From Phymatolithon calcareum (lineage: Eukaryota > Rhodophyta > Florideophyceae > Hapalidiales), in contig OZ345352.1 of assembly GCA_977006965.1 (NCBI GenBank), positions 1,488,001 to 1,552,000 on the forward strand: a DNA stretch of 64,000 bases. The letters run 5' to 3'. Shown in pieces: positions 1 to 10,106 of the stretch. The stretch's first letter is position 1, and each line of letters opens with the position of its first letter. The position numbers and the translations under genes are program-made. The notes beneath the pieces were generated by a model. That model was given only the letters and a program-made list of their open reading frames with translations. It was not told the origin of the DNA and ran no database searches.

Positions 1-1952
1 TGTGCCCGCAGCGTGAGCGACATCACCAGAAACGATTTGGTATACGTATCGCTGAGAAGCGAGACGGCGAGAGCGATGGGAGGACGACAAGTCGACCCGC
101 CGTTCCCGTTCTTCCGGACGGGCGGCAACAAGCCGTTGGAAAACTCACCTCGCCGCGGTGTTCAAGGGGACGCTGCCGCGCTGTACTCTTAATAAGCTGA
201 TAGAATATTCCCGACGATGTTTCGGCATGCCAGCGCAATGTGACGGCACATTGGCACAGAAAACATCAGTGCGGCGCCGATTGGACCTACGCCAGGAGAT
301 TGCGGTCGCTTCGCGCGGTGATGATCATGTAATGAATGACACACGCTGCGCCGCATGATCACTTCTTTACCGCGAACGGCGTCACGGATACGATGATGCG
401 CTCACAGCGCCGAAATTCAGGTAGCTTCTCGACTTGGCCATTGCACCATTTGCGAGAAACCTCAGAGAGCTGCATTATTCCGCGGCAGTTGTCATCTTCA
501 TCGCTGGATTGCTGCGTTTTTGCGATCGATTCAAACCTGCGTCCTTTGCATGAATTGTTCGAACGGTTCGGCAATAACCTAGCTGTCCTAGGTAACCTAC
601 ATTAGCGGAAGTCTACTTTCTACTTTCCAATGGCATTGGTGGCAGCGCCACGTGTTCGTCAACTCCGGTTGGTAGCGTGCTCTCCTCCGGGCTGTAAGCA
701 TTGCCAATCCTGTTTCTGCAGACGTCAGAATCATCGGCCGATTGTTCAAGTCTCCCTGTCGACGAATTTTTTCCCAGAAGCTAATCAAGACAAAAAAGCT
801 GTGACTTAAGCTCCCCCACTCCGCGATTCCTGGGACCAGCCGCCAATGGCGCAGCATCATATCGTGCTCGCTGGTGGTCCGCTGAAAAGGCCTGGGCCTC
901 GGTGGCTGCCGGTTGCACCTTTGACCGCAATGCGGCGCTTAAAGATATGAAGCTGAAACGCGGTTTGTTCCTGGAAGTACCGCATTCTGGAACCCGAACG
1001 GTTACTCCGTCATGAAGCGAAGTTTTCGAGTCGCCGCGTACCATTCACGTTTTGTACGATTGCCTCACGGCCAACGACGGTACCGTGGGGTGACTCTTTC
1101 TCGGCATGGGCGCAGAAAATTTCTGTTCCAGCGAGCAATAGAAATCAGAAACTGAATCGCGCAGTGCGGTGTGTCGCCGCCGCCTAATCACTATGCACGC
1201 AGCAGACCGGGCGACCAGCGCATGGAGCATGATTTCGGAGGGACAAGTTGTATTTCGATTTGTCCATCGCTTCGACAGTGCATGTTGAAGCAGTGCGGTG
1301 ATGACGGGATTTATTCATGACGAAGACAATGGGACATTTGAGACCAAAACCGGAACGCGACACTTGATTCAAAAGAATTTCGAATGGCCGTAGTCGATTG
1401 GTGGCCGAACGCGATTCTCCGTCATGCGCATGACAGAGTGGAGGAATTCTTGCGTGTTGGGAACCCCGCAAACGGCGCTAGGTGCGTCATATGGGGCGAG
1501 CACATTCGGAAGAACTATCAGGGACAGAGAAGTCGGAACGGCATTACGGTGTTATGCGGAAGGCTTGTGATGACCTTGGGATGGGATGGTCATCACTGGC
1601 AAGACCACATCTATGCATTGCAGGACGAGAACTTTCTTCTCTGTGCGGAGGGCTGGTCGTCATTGGAAATGATGCGATTTTCGTGGGGCGTTGTTTTCGT
1701 TTTTGGTACAACCATATCGTTTCGTTCACATTCTCCGCAAGGGGCTCGAATACGTCAAGCCTCTGCAAATGTATCACAGTTTCGGCATGCAATACAGAGT
1801 TTGTTCTACATGTTCAGTTCACTTATTCCGAACACCGCTGGCGAAAACAAGCCCGTGTCGAGCATCCCGAAAATATTGGCAGACCATTTTGTGCGACCGC
1901 GCGACCAACATTGATACTGCTTACCGCATGTACGAAGGTAAACAGCGCACGC
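1..1952. other. No recognisable gene
   Basis: Overlapping open frames occur on the plus strand between about 1384 and 2138 (176 and 218 codons in two frames), but they overlap each other, show no domain, membrane segment or signal peptide that I recognise, and one runs through the hairpin at 1953-2037. I see no promoter-gene pair here. Probably old repeat-derived or intergenic DNA. Confidence 0.5.
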
Positions 1953-2037
1953 TGTGAGACAAATCGAGTGAGGATTTACCGCATAATTCGTTTCCGATCC
2001 GAATTATGCGGTAAATCCTCACTCGATTTGTCTCACA
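1953..2037. repeat. Perfect 38-bp inverted repeat (hairpin)
   Basis: Positions 1953-1990 and 2000-2037 are exact reverse complements (38 of 38) around a 9-nt loop. The hairpin sits directly beyond the 3' end of a minus-strand LINE fragment that stops at 2061. A second LINE fragment of the same family ends in a comparable hairpin at 39550-39604. Confidence 0.9.
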
Positions 2038-2040
2038 TTT

Positions 2041-2345
2041 TGCCTTTTCCCCTAGTCGGGCTAGCAGCGATTCGAGGGCCTAAGTTTCTTCCCTTCTATC
2101 CTATCGTTAGCGAGTTTGACTGCGGCTTTCACTTCTAGTCCAGGTACGTCACGAATGATTGATTCTGGCGTTGGTCTGACGCATTGTAGCAGCACTTAGC
2201 GAACCAGGCGCCGCTTGCCCATTCTAAGAAGGTGTCCCAGCCAGTCCATCGTAGGTCTCTGGTTCCTGGCTTCGTCGGCTATTGGTCTCTCCGTTGTTCT
2301 CGATAGCATCTTAGCACCTGTTAACTTGACTTTCTTCCGCATTGG
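2041..2345 (-). mobile_element. LINE 3' fragment, family B
   Basis: The minus strand encodes the C-terminal end of a non-LTR reverse transcriptase. A WLGHLLRMGKRRLVR stretch typical of the segment after the RT domain is followed by an in-frame stop near 2196, then VLLQC, CVRPTPES, and a final stop at 2061-2063. The same C-terminus occurs on the plus strand at 39424-39552, and its upstream part at 38690-38900. The copy is 5'-truncated and dead. Confidence 0.75.
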
Positions 2346-2620
2346 ATTTTGTGCATACCTAGCTGTATGAGCTGCGCAAGAGCATGACGGTGCATGTGTG
2401 TTGCAAATTCATCAAAGCCCCTCGACCATACAGAGATGCGCGACGGCGGCACGTAAGCGGTGACGACCGCTCTCCGTCCGCAAGCCGTTCCTGGTCGTCG
2501 AAGAAGAATCAGAGAAGAACAACAGGTTTGTCCTCTGATTACGACCACTCCTTTTTGGGGGTGATAGCGATGCAGGCTTGGTGACTGCTTGCCTTTGACA
2601 GACTTGTAAAGATCCGCGGT

Positions 2621-3262
2621 TTATTCGAAACTTAAAAACCATAAATTTGGCAACCTTGTTTTCACGGCGTCCAACGATCTAGCTCCCCAGAGACGACGAG
2701 CTATGTCGCACTTCTCCTTCCTTGAGTTCCCGGACACAGTCCTGTCACTCTTAGGAACCTCCTCCCGGAAAAGCACAACTTGCATGAGAACCGTATTGCG
2801 TAGTTGTAGCCGTGCGATAGCTTGACTGCTACCAGAAATACTACGAAGGGTGAGTGGGTGGTCAGCAAAAACGCGGGCTGTCAACTCGAAAGATCTCCGG
2901 TCAAGCTTCCGCGGAAAAATCAGATGTCGCATGAGTCTCTCTGGGAAACGTACAGCCGGTGGTGCCACAGAACTCTTTACGGGGTTCGCTATCTTACGCG
3001 CGATAACGTCTCTGTTAAGGCACGTTCGATAATGCTTGCCTCCGTGCGAACACGTCTGCAAGCTTGCGATGCGTGCGCTGAATATCAAGGTTTCTTCGGC
3101 GTACGGCTTGAAAGAGATCTCGGTCGGTGAGGTTCGAAAGCAGATGCAGTCGCTGGTTACTGTGCGCGCTGGTGAGACTGCTGCGCAGGCTTTCGATCCT
3201 TCGTCGCGTGGCGGTGCGTCTTCAACCGCCGTCAGTTGTGCGCCCCCGGAAATCTGACCCAT
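2621..3262 (-). pseudogene. Repeat-family open frame, family D
   Basis: A 213-codon open frame with no domain that I recognise. It belongs to a dispersed family: the same protein, with frame breaks, is encoded at about 40700-40853 plus 45719-46249, where a copia element splits it, and a short piece recurs at 53510-53745. Shared C-terminal features are REEVPKS, TVSGNS, a tryptophan-glycine-alanine-arginine stretch and a final FE before the stop. Dispersal and decay suggest a retroelement ORF rather than a host gene. I cannot place it in a known element class. Confidence 0.5.
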
Positions 3263-3318
3263 AGGTTTTCGGCCCTCGCAGCGTAGCGCCGCGTGGCGCA
3301 GCCCAGTGCAAGGGTCGC

Positions 3319-3540
3319 TTAATCAGAATTGCATGGCATCACGTTTATGGCTCGAGCCACTTCATTCTCTTCTATCAGGGTCCATTTAGGCTTTCTCATG
3401 CTCCTTGACTGCCCATTTGTTCAATCAATTTCGGTGGGTTTCTTGGGAAGTTTTGCAGAGGCGTGTATGCCATCATCTCTGGTCTGTTCGCAGCGTATGA
3501 GAGGCAGGTAATGGCAGGATTGAGGCGGTTTTTTGAATCA
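3319..3540 (-). mobile_element. LINE 3' fragment, family C
   Basis: The minus strand encodes a decayed form of a C-terminus also seen intact at 56939-57154: RNPPKLIE, then GSQGA, then a tryptophan-threonine segment, ending NSD and a stop at 3319-3321. An internal stop follows GSQGA. A third copy lies on the minus strand at 59340-59485. 5'-truncated debris. Confidence 0.6.
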
Positions 3541-3668
3541 ACTGTTTAGTTGTTTGAGGTCTTTTAAAAAAGACCTCAGTAGTACTCCTAAGACTGTACG
3601 GGAATAGCTTTTCGGAACTTGTTCATTCTAGTATATCGCCTCAACCCTAATACAGAGACTCGACAGGA
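3541..3668 (-). mobile_element. LINE 3' end, family A
   Basis: The minus strand carries the last codons of the family A ORF (ESLY, stop) and its 3' untranslated region, which matches 61255-61365 and 4040-4155: a GGCGATATACTAGAA segment, AACAAG, then CAGTCTTAGGAGT. The tail contains a 24-bp perfect hairpin (3555-3578) absent from the copy at 4040-4155. The two copies face away from each other across about 370 bp of DNA with no recognisable gene. Confidence 0.75.
3555..3578. repeat. Perfect 11-bp-arm hairpin in LINE tail
   Basis: Arms of 11 bp starting TGAGGTC around a 2-nt centre. It sits in the 3' tail of the family A LINE copy. A similar fold-back of different sequence ends another family A tail at 39662-39686. 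Confidence 0.85.
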
Positions 3669-4039
3669 TTGAGAGGCAGATCTGTCAAGATTGCCGTACC
3701 TACTTACCGTCTTTCGACAAAGGGTGTTCTTCGAAAAGGGTAGTCTTCCTTTTGGGGACCATCTCTAGTCCAGCTTTGCCGGACTGTGCCCCAGCTAGGC
3801 GAGCTCGCGCTTGCCCAATGCTTCCGAGCTGGTGTGCCAACCACGTTCACGAAGCTCATGCGGGCGTTCGGACCTGCCAGGAGGGGCTCGTACAGTCGTC
3901 ACTACACTTGCGCTTAGCGCATAATGGATGCACGATGACTTTGCTGCGCTTCTGTTCGTCATACGCAACGCGAATCGCAGTCTCATCAGTATCCTAAGGC
4001 ATATGTCCCTCATAGTACGTCATAGAACATGACAAAACG

Positions 4040-4155
4040 ACGAGTCCCCGTATTTGGGACCAGGAGATATACTAGAAAGAACAAGTTCCGAAAAGCTACT
4101 CTCATACAGTCTTAGGAGTGCTGCTGAACAACTATACAGTTGCTTCAGAAAAACC
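4040..4155 (+). mobile_element. LINE 3' end, family A
   Basis: The plus strand matches the 3' end of the long LINE copy at 61255-61365, from the last ORF codons (GAGTCC) through GATATACTAGAA and CAGTCTTAGGAGTG to an A-rich end. It contains an imperfect hairpin near 4118-4142. Very short, 5'-truncated copy. Confidence 0.7.
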
Positions 4156-4714
4156 AGCAAATTATGAACGCCCCACGCGATATTTCCGTTAATCGTATAA
4201 TGGAACTGTGGGCACAGTCATGACGGAGCGCACGAATAAGACCAGCTTCATACAGCCAGGCTTCTGTTGCGGTCATTATTCTAGCTGATTGACATACACA
4301 GTATTCGGAGATCTCGTCAGTGCATTAGAACAGAATGCCTCTGCAAGTGTGCCTCATGGGTGAAATCTGTTTCGCTTTTGCTAGTTTAGCAATCGGCTGC
4401 TGCTCCACTAAGACATGATTCATCCGTGACCAAAAAATGTATGCCCGGTAAATCTTTCGCACAACTTCGAGTCGTGTTGTTGAAGCAACATACACGTCAA
4501 AATGCACGGCGAAAGACGAGAAAATCAGGCCACAACAACAATTTCTGGCATTTTTACCAGCCTGGTCTTCAGTAATATATTGCGCTGAATCGACTTTTTC
4601 TGCAATCGTTTATTTCAAAGAATCCCTTTGCATTACTCAACGAGCAACATTCATAGACTCCAGTCTATCACTTTTTCAGTACTAGTACTTCTATAGGTGC
4701 ATCATATTTGCATT
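4156..4714. other. No recognisable gene
   Basis: AT-rich sequence downstream of the first metalloprotease copy. No open frame of note, no repeat matched elsewhere in the window. Confidence 0.5.
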
Positions 4715-6053
4715 CTAATTATTCGGCTCCACTCTCTTGATTGTCTTCTTCACCATCCCAAACCGTCCCTTCCCCGTGATAACCTTCCCATCATCCAACT
4801 CGTCATAAGCCGCTCGAATGGCGGTAGCATCACTATCTTGAATAGTCTGTCCCTCATAGTAAGCCATAACACTCTTCGGATTTCTCACCCCAAAAATGAT
4901 ACTCTCCGCCCCGTTAGCAGTATCCTCCGGCGGCAGGAACGGCGGCGTCCCATGCGAATGTTCATGCCTTAGTCCGAGTACATGTCCGAGTTCATGTAGC
5001 ATAGTATTAACAATGAATGGTTTCTGCTTCGGCGAAAATTGCAACTTTTTTTTTTTTTTTCCTTTCAAGTTTATTTAAAAGCCCCACAGACTTCCGAAGA
5101 TATGGGCAAGGCTTCCTCTGGTGCTACCTACCTTTGTGTAGCTCACAAAACGTCCACTAGAATCGCAGACGGGAAAACTTAGGACTCAAAGTAGTCCTAT
5201 CTCAGTCCTCTACGGGATTGTTGGTGCTTGGACTCGACCACTTTTTGCCTTGCATTCTGCGGATTAATACAGGCCTTCTTCGTTCTCCATGCGTTCTATG
5301 AGTGTCTTGCTAAATAGTAAGAGCTCATCTAGCGCCTTTTCTGTTTCCAGTCGTTTTTCTCCTTCGAGTTCGTACCCTGCTAGCGTGCGTTCAAGGGTCT
5401 CCATATGCTCTCTGGCTCTGGTGCCGAATTCTTCAGTCATACTTGTTGTTGACACCTGTGGGAATCTGCCACAGGCACGAAAATTGCAACTGATAGATCG
5501 ACACCTCATTCAGCGCCCTCCGCCACATATCGGGGAAGAACGCCGACGCCAACACACGACCAAGATCGCCGCCATACACAAGCTGGAAGGCGGCGTCGTC
5601 AAAACGCGTCACGTAGCGGAAGGTGACGCGACCGTCGAGCACCTTGTTCCACTGCTGTGCGGCGCGGAAGGTGGCAACCGCTGCATCGATTGCGTGCTTT
5701 CTGGACGGAAAGCCGTCGAATCGAGCAATCCAGTTGATCACTGAGCCCGTCTCCCAGAGCGTTATGTTGCCGCGACTCAGGCCGATAAAGAGCTCCTCGA
5801 TCGTACCGGTCTGCTGCGTGGCACAGGTGTAGGGCGCTTGAGTTGATTTCGGCTGCTTAGAAGGGGGGCTGGTGTTGATGGCGGAACGGATATCCTGGAT
5901 GGGGATGCAGGAGAAGTCTGGATTCTCTAGAAGCATCATTTCCTTGTAGATGTCCCGCTGCCGGCGGGAGTCGTCTAGGTTCTTCACCGCGGAAAGGTTT
6001 TCCTCCTTCCAGGTCGGGTCAGTCATGCCAAGCGATTCGCCAAAGGTTCCCAT
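4715..6053 (-). pseudogene. Zinc metalloprotease copy 1, split by a LINE
   Basis: A matrixin-like (M10/M12 zincin) protease gene. The N-terminal part (6053 to 5491) begins MGTFGESLG and reads through the FFPDMW region. The C-terminal part (5045 to 4715) has the zinc motif HELGHVLGLRHEH, the Met-turn SVMAYY and ends in VEPNN. Between them lies a LINE of 432 bp (5046-5477) flanked by a 13-bp duplication. Leaving out the insert plus one duplication keeps the frame and gives about 297 codons, the length of the intact paralogues, so the LINE is the only visible lesion. No signal peptide is evident. A TATA box lies about 75 bp upstream. The start was chosen by alignment with the 9.1-kb copy. Confidence 0.85.
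5046..5477 (-). mobile_element. LINE family A insertion with 13-bp TSD
   Basis: A 5'-truncated LINE in the minus orientation. The oligo-A tail reads as a T run at 5046-5061. It keeps the last 70 or so codons of the family A ORF (CGRFPQVSTT, TEKALDELLLF, MENEEGLY, stop at 5264) and the 3' UTR. The target-site duplication CGAAAATTGCAAC is perfect at 5033-5045 and 5478-5490. The ORF end matches the C-terminus at 61265. It disrupts metalloprotease copy 1. Confidence 0.93.
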
Positions 6054-6126
6054 TGTGAGGTTTGAGAATGGACTGGATTGGGTTGGGTTGGGTTGGGGTT
6101 GTAACAATACTTCTGCGAGTGGCCCA

Positions 6127-6134
6127 CTTTTATA
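6127..6134 (-). promoter_or_regulatory. TATA box of metalloprotease copy 1
   Basis: On the minus strand TATAAAAG lies about 75 bp upstream of the ATG at 6053. The would-be 5' UTR carries a short GGGTT repeat (plus strand 6073-6099). TATA boxes at a similar spacing precede copies 2 and 3. Confidence 0.65.
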
Positions 6135-6346
6135 GTGGTTTGCGTAGACGTTGCACCGCGCTGAAGGCCATGATTATCGAATTGATAGGGAGCTCAGTCT
6201 AAAAGAGAAACCCACCCCTCGATCACTAAGCTATTGTAGAGATACGGGGAAGATTGAACGACTCAAGTAAATTGAATACGAGGGAGTCGTCGGCCGCGCA
6301 GTGAAAGCGTTCGCAACAGATCTGCTTCGTCAGCAATCCTCCACCT

Positions 6347-6388
6347 TCTAGTGTCTATTTTACGGAAATTTTCCCTCAATTGAGGGAA
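6347..6388. repeat. Left terminal inverted repeat of piggyBac-like element
   Basis: Begins TCTAGTGTCTATTTTA and holds the 18-bp palindrome TTCCCTCAATTGAGGGAA at 6371-6388. It is repeated in inverse orientation at 8271-8307. The outer 16 nt differ at most at the first base. Confidence 0.7.
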
Positions 6389-6419
6389 GAGATTCATTTA
6401 ATTTTTTTGCTCATGAAAG

Positions 6420-7975
6420 TTACTCGCTATCAAGCGCATCAACAGTGCCAAGCTCATAGATGTCTTCAGCATGCTTAGTGAAGCAGTTCCTAATAGTAGA
6501 AATGTCGCAAATGTATATTTTGGCACTATCAAGCGTATTACATTGTGAGAACACAATGGTCGAGGTCTTGCATTTGCAAACTCTGCAGTTGTTTTGCACA
6601 ACAAAAGTAGTCATCATGACCTCTACAATCATCCTTTTACTTTTCTTAGGGGTAACGTGGCGTCCAACACTGCTCTCGAATGCAAATGTACGCTCCGGCG
6701 CGACTGAACCTCGACAAGTAATGCGCTTGTAAAATGCTATCGAAGACTTGCTCTCCCGGCACTTCACAAAACCTTCACTGCATCATGTGCTCCTGACACT
6801 CTGCATGGTCACCAGAGAATAACAGCTAGCTAACAACCTAGAAAATCACCAGAAGAGTTAGATGGCCCCTATGAACTATAGGAGCACTTGTTGAATCTCT
6901 GCAGAGTCAGCACTCACTAAGTATGAATCCACACATGCAATGCGCCTTATACCGGCATACGCGGCCGTAAGACAGCACAGAACTGCTATTCCGTGGCCCA
7001 TCTCGCCTTCAAAATCTCTCTGACACAGTGTGCTTTCTGTGGTCATTCGTGGGATCGACATAATCTTGACCGAGGTGACCAGCGGTACTGCGCAAAGTAC
7101 ATGTCGCCTAATGCACTTGATTGCTCTCTGAATGAAATAAACCGGAGGTATTCGGCCACCGGCATCCCTGTTTTCGAAGAAGAAGGGCCATGGAGATACT
7201 TCTTCGGCCTGGTAGACTTCCAGAAAGCGCTCTCAGCGCCGAAATCAACTCTTGCCATAAGGACGAGTATTTCGAAAAACTTAATAGGCTCTGTCACTGC
7301 AGTCTCTTTTCGCCCCTTTTTTCTCAGCTTAGCGGACGTGCAAGCAGCAAGTTTTCGCAGTTAACTTGGGGAAACATCGTCACCACGCAATCGTACTTCG
7401 AATGAAGTTCAATACCACAAATCTCGAATAAGAAGTCTCTGTTTAGAGTGCGACGTTCCACAACTGAGAGTAAAATCGTCTCTAAAACGGAAACAGAACT
7501 TCCCCTTGTACCTTGGGACCCAATGAGCGCACGTATTCGGCTCGCGGTCGGGAGTGGTGACATCAAGTTCCCGGTGCGATGTTTGGTCTCAAGGGCCCTG
7601 TAAGACTTAGGCGAGAGTGCTCGGAAGAGGGCGTTTAGAGCTTCTGAAGGTTGTATCGAAGCTTGTATGCCCTTCTGAAGAGCATGTGATCGCGACTGTA
7701 GACGATAAACAGGCGTTTCGCGATGAAGATTGGCAAGAATGAACACTGTAAGCAGGCCTGGGCGGTACCGTGCTTTGCCGATGTTGGTTCGGTTCAAGCT
7801 TTTCAGCGTCTGCAATGTCATCTTCAGCGTTCTCTGCCTTCACGTTGACAATGTGGACTGTCTTAATCTTAGTCTTCTTCAATGGATGACGAAGCAGAAC
7901 CCATTTCATGCGATGTAACATGCTTCCGCGACCATTGATTTTTTTCCCGAGTACATTCTGAACCATACTACTCAC
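6420..7975 (-). pseudogene. piggyBac-like transposase, multiply frameshifted
   Basis: Three pieces in different minus-strand frames resemble successive parts of a piggyBac (DDE_Tnp_1_7) transposase. At 7297-7043, FFEILVLMA, a following tryptophan and MPVAEYLRFISF match the conserved region before the catalytic core. At about 7000-6876, RIACVDSYLVSADSAEI matches the block holding the second catalytic aspartate. At 6650-6420 a C-terminal cysteine-rich segment (CRVCKCK, a later C, then CFTKH) matches the zinc-binding tail. The N-terminal part (7975-7324) has no clear match. Several frameshifts make it non-functional. Confidence 0.6.
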
Positions 7976-8270
7976 CTTTTTCGGCTTCGAAATGGCTCCG
8001 TATAGTCTGGAGCACTCTGCAAGACCTCTTACAGATGCTTCCTTGGTGTGTACTGATGTACCGACCGCGCGCGGCCGGTGTTTTTCTCCTGGAATGGCAG
8101 GTCTGGTATTTCTGCGTGACCAACATATTTTCGTTTCTAGCGCCGAACGAAGCGAATTTAAGGTAGTAGTGTGGGTACTCCTCGAACAGAAGATGAGCCA
8201 GGTTTTACGAATATGGCGTGAGCGATCTGTTTCGAATTTGCTCTATAGATTTTTTCGAGCTTTCAAATCG

Positions 8271-8307
8271 CCCCTCAATTGAGGGGGTTCCTAAAATAGA
8301 CACTAGA
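8271..8307. repeat. Right terminal inverted repeat of piggyBac-like element
   Basis: Inverse copy of the left end: the palindrome CCCCTCAATTGAGGGG at 8271-8286, then TAAAATAGACACTAGA at 8292-8307. Confidence 0.7.
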
Positions 8308-8859
8308 TTCAGACCGTGTTATTCCACTAACGCACAGATTTCATTTGCAACAAAATCTCGTTTAAGAAGAAACTTGGTCAACAGCAAACACCTTGCGAAG
8401 TGCTACAAGTCCCTAAAATCTCACTTTTCCGATATGTTCCCCACCAAGACTATGTTACTGGGATATCCTAGTACACACCGCATACTTACCCAACTGGAGG
8501 CGCCTCTCGTCGAGCTAAAAGTCCCTAAAATCACTATCGTTCGGTACTGTACTACGCGCACACCAACGGTAGTATGTGATCAGCAATGATCGCTTCCATG
8601 GCGTCCGCTATGGATACATTAGAAAGACACACGTCAATTTTCAGTGTGACGAATATCTAGCAGTCATGCCAATCTCCGTACTGTACGCCTCAGATAATGT
8701 GCAGCTGATTCAAGAAGAAAAGTATCTCACAACAAATATCCTCGGCACCGGTGCGCGCTCAGTTTGTATCTCATCAGTACAGGATATGGATATATATTAT
8801 GTAACAACAGAGCGATGCAGACAGGCCCAATTCAACAATCTGTGCTTGTATGCCCGTCT
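8308..8859. other. No recognisable gene
   Basis: Between the piggyBac relic and the region downstream of metalloprotease copy 2. Short plus-strand open frames have no recognisable content. Confidence 0.5.
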
Positions 8860-9051
8860 CTATGCGTTGACGTGTGTCCCCTTCGCCAATCTCGCAATCA
8901 CGTGTAGCTCAACTTCGAGTTGACACGTTTCATCCGTGATCGCGTGCGCGGCGCCCTTCGGCACAATTCGAGTTACCACTCGCTCACTATGGTGTACCGT
9001 TTCCCTGATGCTTCCGTGGTCTACAAGAACAATTTCTGCAAAGTTTATCAT
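8860..9051 (-). CDS. Possible small protein, 63 aa
   Basis: A minus-strand ATG frame just downstream of metalloprotease copy 2. It reads like coding sequence (charged, no low complexity), with an internal alternation of valine, histidine and glutamate, but has no domain I recognise and no promoter of its own. It could be a readthrough remnant or chance. Low confidence. Confidence 0.15.
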   Translation of the reverse strand: MINFAEIVLVDHGSIRETVHHSERVVTRIVPKGAAHAITDETCQLEVELHVIARLAKGTHVNA

Positions 9052-9115
9052 TCTCTATACCCATTCATATGAAGCAATCAAATCTCACTCGAGTAGCTCG
9101 CGATCCACTACACCT

Positions 9116-10006
9116 CTAATTGTTCGGCTCAACTCTGCTGATCGTTTTCCTCACTATTCCAAACCTTCCCTTCCCCGCAATAACCTTCCCATCATCCATT
9201 TCGTCATACGCCAAGCGAATGGAAACAACATCCGAATCCTGAATCGTCTGTCCCTCATAGTAAGCCATAACACTCTTCGGATTCCTTACCCCAAAAATGA
9301 TACTCTCCGCCCCGTTAGCAGTATCCTCCGGCGGAAGGAACCCTGGAATTCCCGAATGCGAATGCTCATGCCTCAATCCCAGCACATGCCCAAGTTCATG
9401 CAACATAGTGTTGACAATGAGCGGTTTCTGCTGCGGCGAGAACTGTAACTGATTGATGAACACGATGTTGAGCGACCTTCCCCACATATCGGGGAAGAAG
9501 GCTGACGCCAGAACGCCGCCGCGATTACCGCCGTACACAAGCTGGAAGGCGGCGTCGTCGAAACGGGTGACGTAGCGGAAGGTCACACGACCGTCCATTG
9601 CTTCGTTCCATTGCTGTGCAGCGCGGTGAGTGGCCACCGCGGCATCCATCGCATGTTGCTGGGAGGGGTAGCCGTCTTGACGCGCAATCCAGTTGATGAC
9701 CGAGCCGTTCTCCCAGATGGTGATGTTGCCACGACTAAGGCCCAGGAAGAGCTCGTCCAGACTGTCGTTCTGCTGCGTGACGCACTGGTAGTGTTTGGGT
9801 TTCTTCACGACTTTCTTGACTTGGGGAGCGGTGTTCAATGCGGAACGGAGATCCTGAATGGGGATGAAGGAAAAGTCGGGGTTTTCAAGACGTTTCATTT
9901 CGAGGTAGAGATCGCGTTGCTTGCGCGCGTTCTCCACCATTTTCGGAAACTCATCTTGCTGCCAGGTTGTGTCCGTCATGTTGAGACCTTCGCCGAAACT
10001 TCCCAT
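9116..10006 (-). CDS. Matrixin-like zinc metalloprotease, intact copy 2
   Basis: A single-exon gene of 296 aa. The start is MGSFGEGLN, aligned with copy 1; an ATG three codons further upstream is also possible. The N-terminal 75 residues are charged and probably helical. A catalytic domain follows with a WENGSVINWIA segment, an RVTFRYVTRFDDAAFQLVYG segment and FFPDMW. The zinc motif HELGHVLGLRHEH gives three histidine ligands and a general-base glutamate, and SVMAYY supplies the Met-turn. It ends RVEPNN. This is the zincin arrangement of matrixin/M12-like peptidases, and the spacing from the third histidine to the Met-turn resembles fungal-type matrixins. No signal peptide or membrane segment is visible, so an intracellular or non-classically exported enzyme is inferred. 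Substrate unknown. Confidence 0.9.
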   Translation of the reverse strand: MGSFGEGLNMTDTTWQQDEFPKMVENARKQRDLYLEMKRLENPDFSFIPIQDLRSALNTAPQVKKVVKKPKHYQCVTQQNDSLDELFLGLSRGNITIWENGSVINWIARQDGYPSQQHAMDAAVATHRAAQQWNEAMDGRVTFRYVTRFDDAAFQLVYGGNRGGVLASAFFPDMWGRSLNIVFINQLQFSPQQKPLIVNTMLHELGHVLGLRHEHSHSGIPGFLPPEDTANGAESIIFGVRNPKSVMAYYEGQTIQDSDVVSIRLAYDEMDDGKVIAGKGRFGIVRKTISRVEPNN

Positions 10007-10098
10007 GCAATACAATGATTATCGGTGGTGTGTGTGTGCTTGAGCAGGACGAGTGTGTTTGGGGATAGTGGTGTGTTTGTGTGACGGCGACAAACGGT

Positions 10099-10106
10099 AC
10101 TTATAG
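10099..10106 (-). promoter_or_regulatory. TATA box of metalloprotease copy 2
   Basis: CTATAAGT on the minus strand about 95 bp upstream of the start codon. The same CTATAAGTA form precedes copy 3 at 24538-24546. Confidence 0.6.

Larger units (their letters stand above)
6347..8307 (-). mobile_element. Decayed piggyBac-like DNA transposon
   Basis: A 1961-bp segment bounded by inverted repeats sharing the outer CTAGTGTCTATTTTA and an inner CCCTCAATTGAGGG palindrome. It encodes on the minus strand a broken transposase with piggyBac hallmarks. I do not see the TTAA target duplication typical of piggyBac at the outer ends, so the exact termini are uncertain. Confidence 0.65.

Noticed and set aside
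1384-2138. Two plus-strand proteins of 176 and 218 aa
   Set aside because: They overlap in different frames, one crosses the hairpin, and neither has recognisable content.
6073-6099. Telomeric repeat (GGGTT units)
   Set aside because: Only about four imperfect units, internal, in the 5' UTR of metalloprotease copy 1. A simple repeat.
8936-9448. A 170-codon plus-strand frame
   Set aside because: Antisense to metalloprotease copy 2, whose zinc motif and paralogues fix the coding strand.
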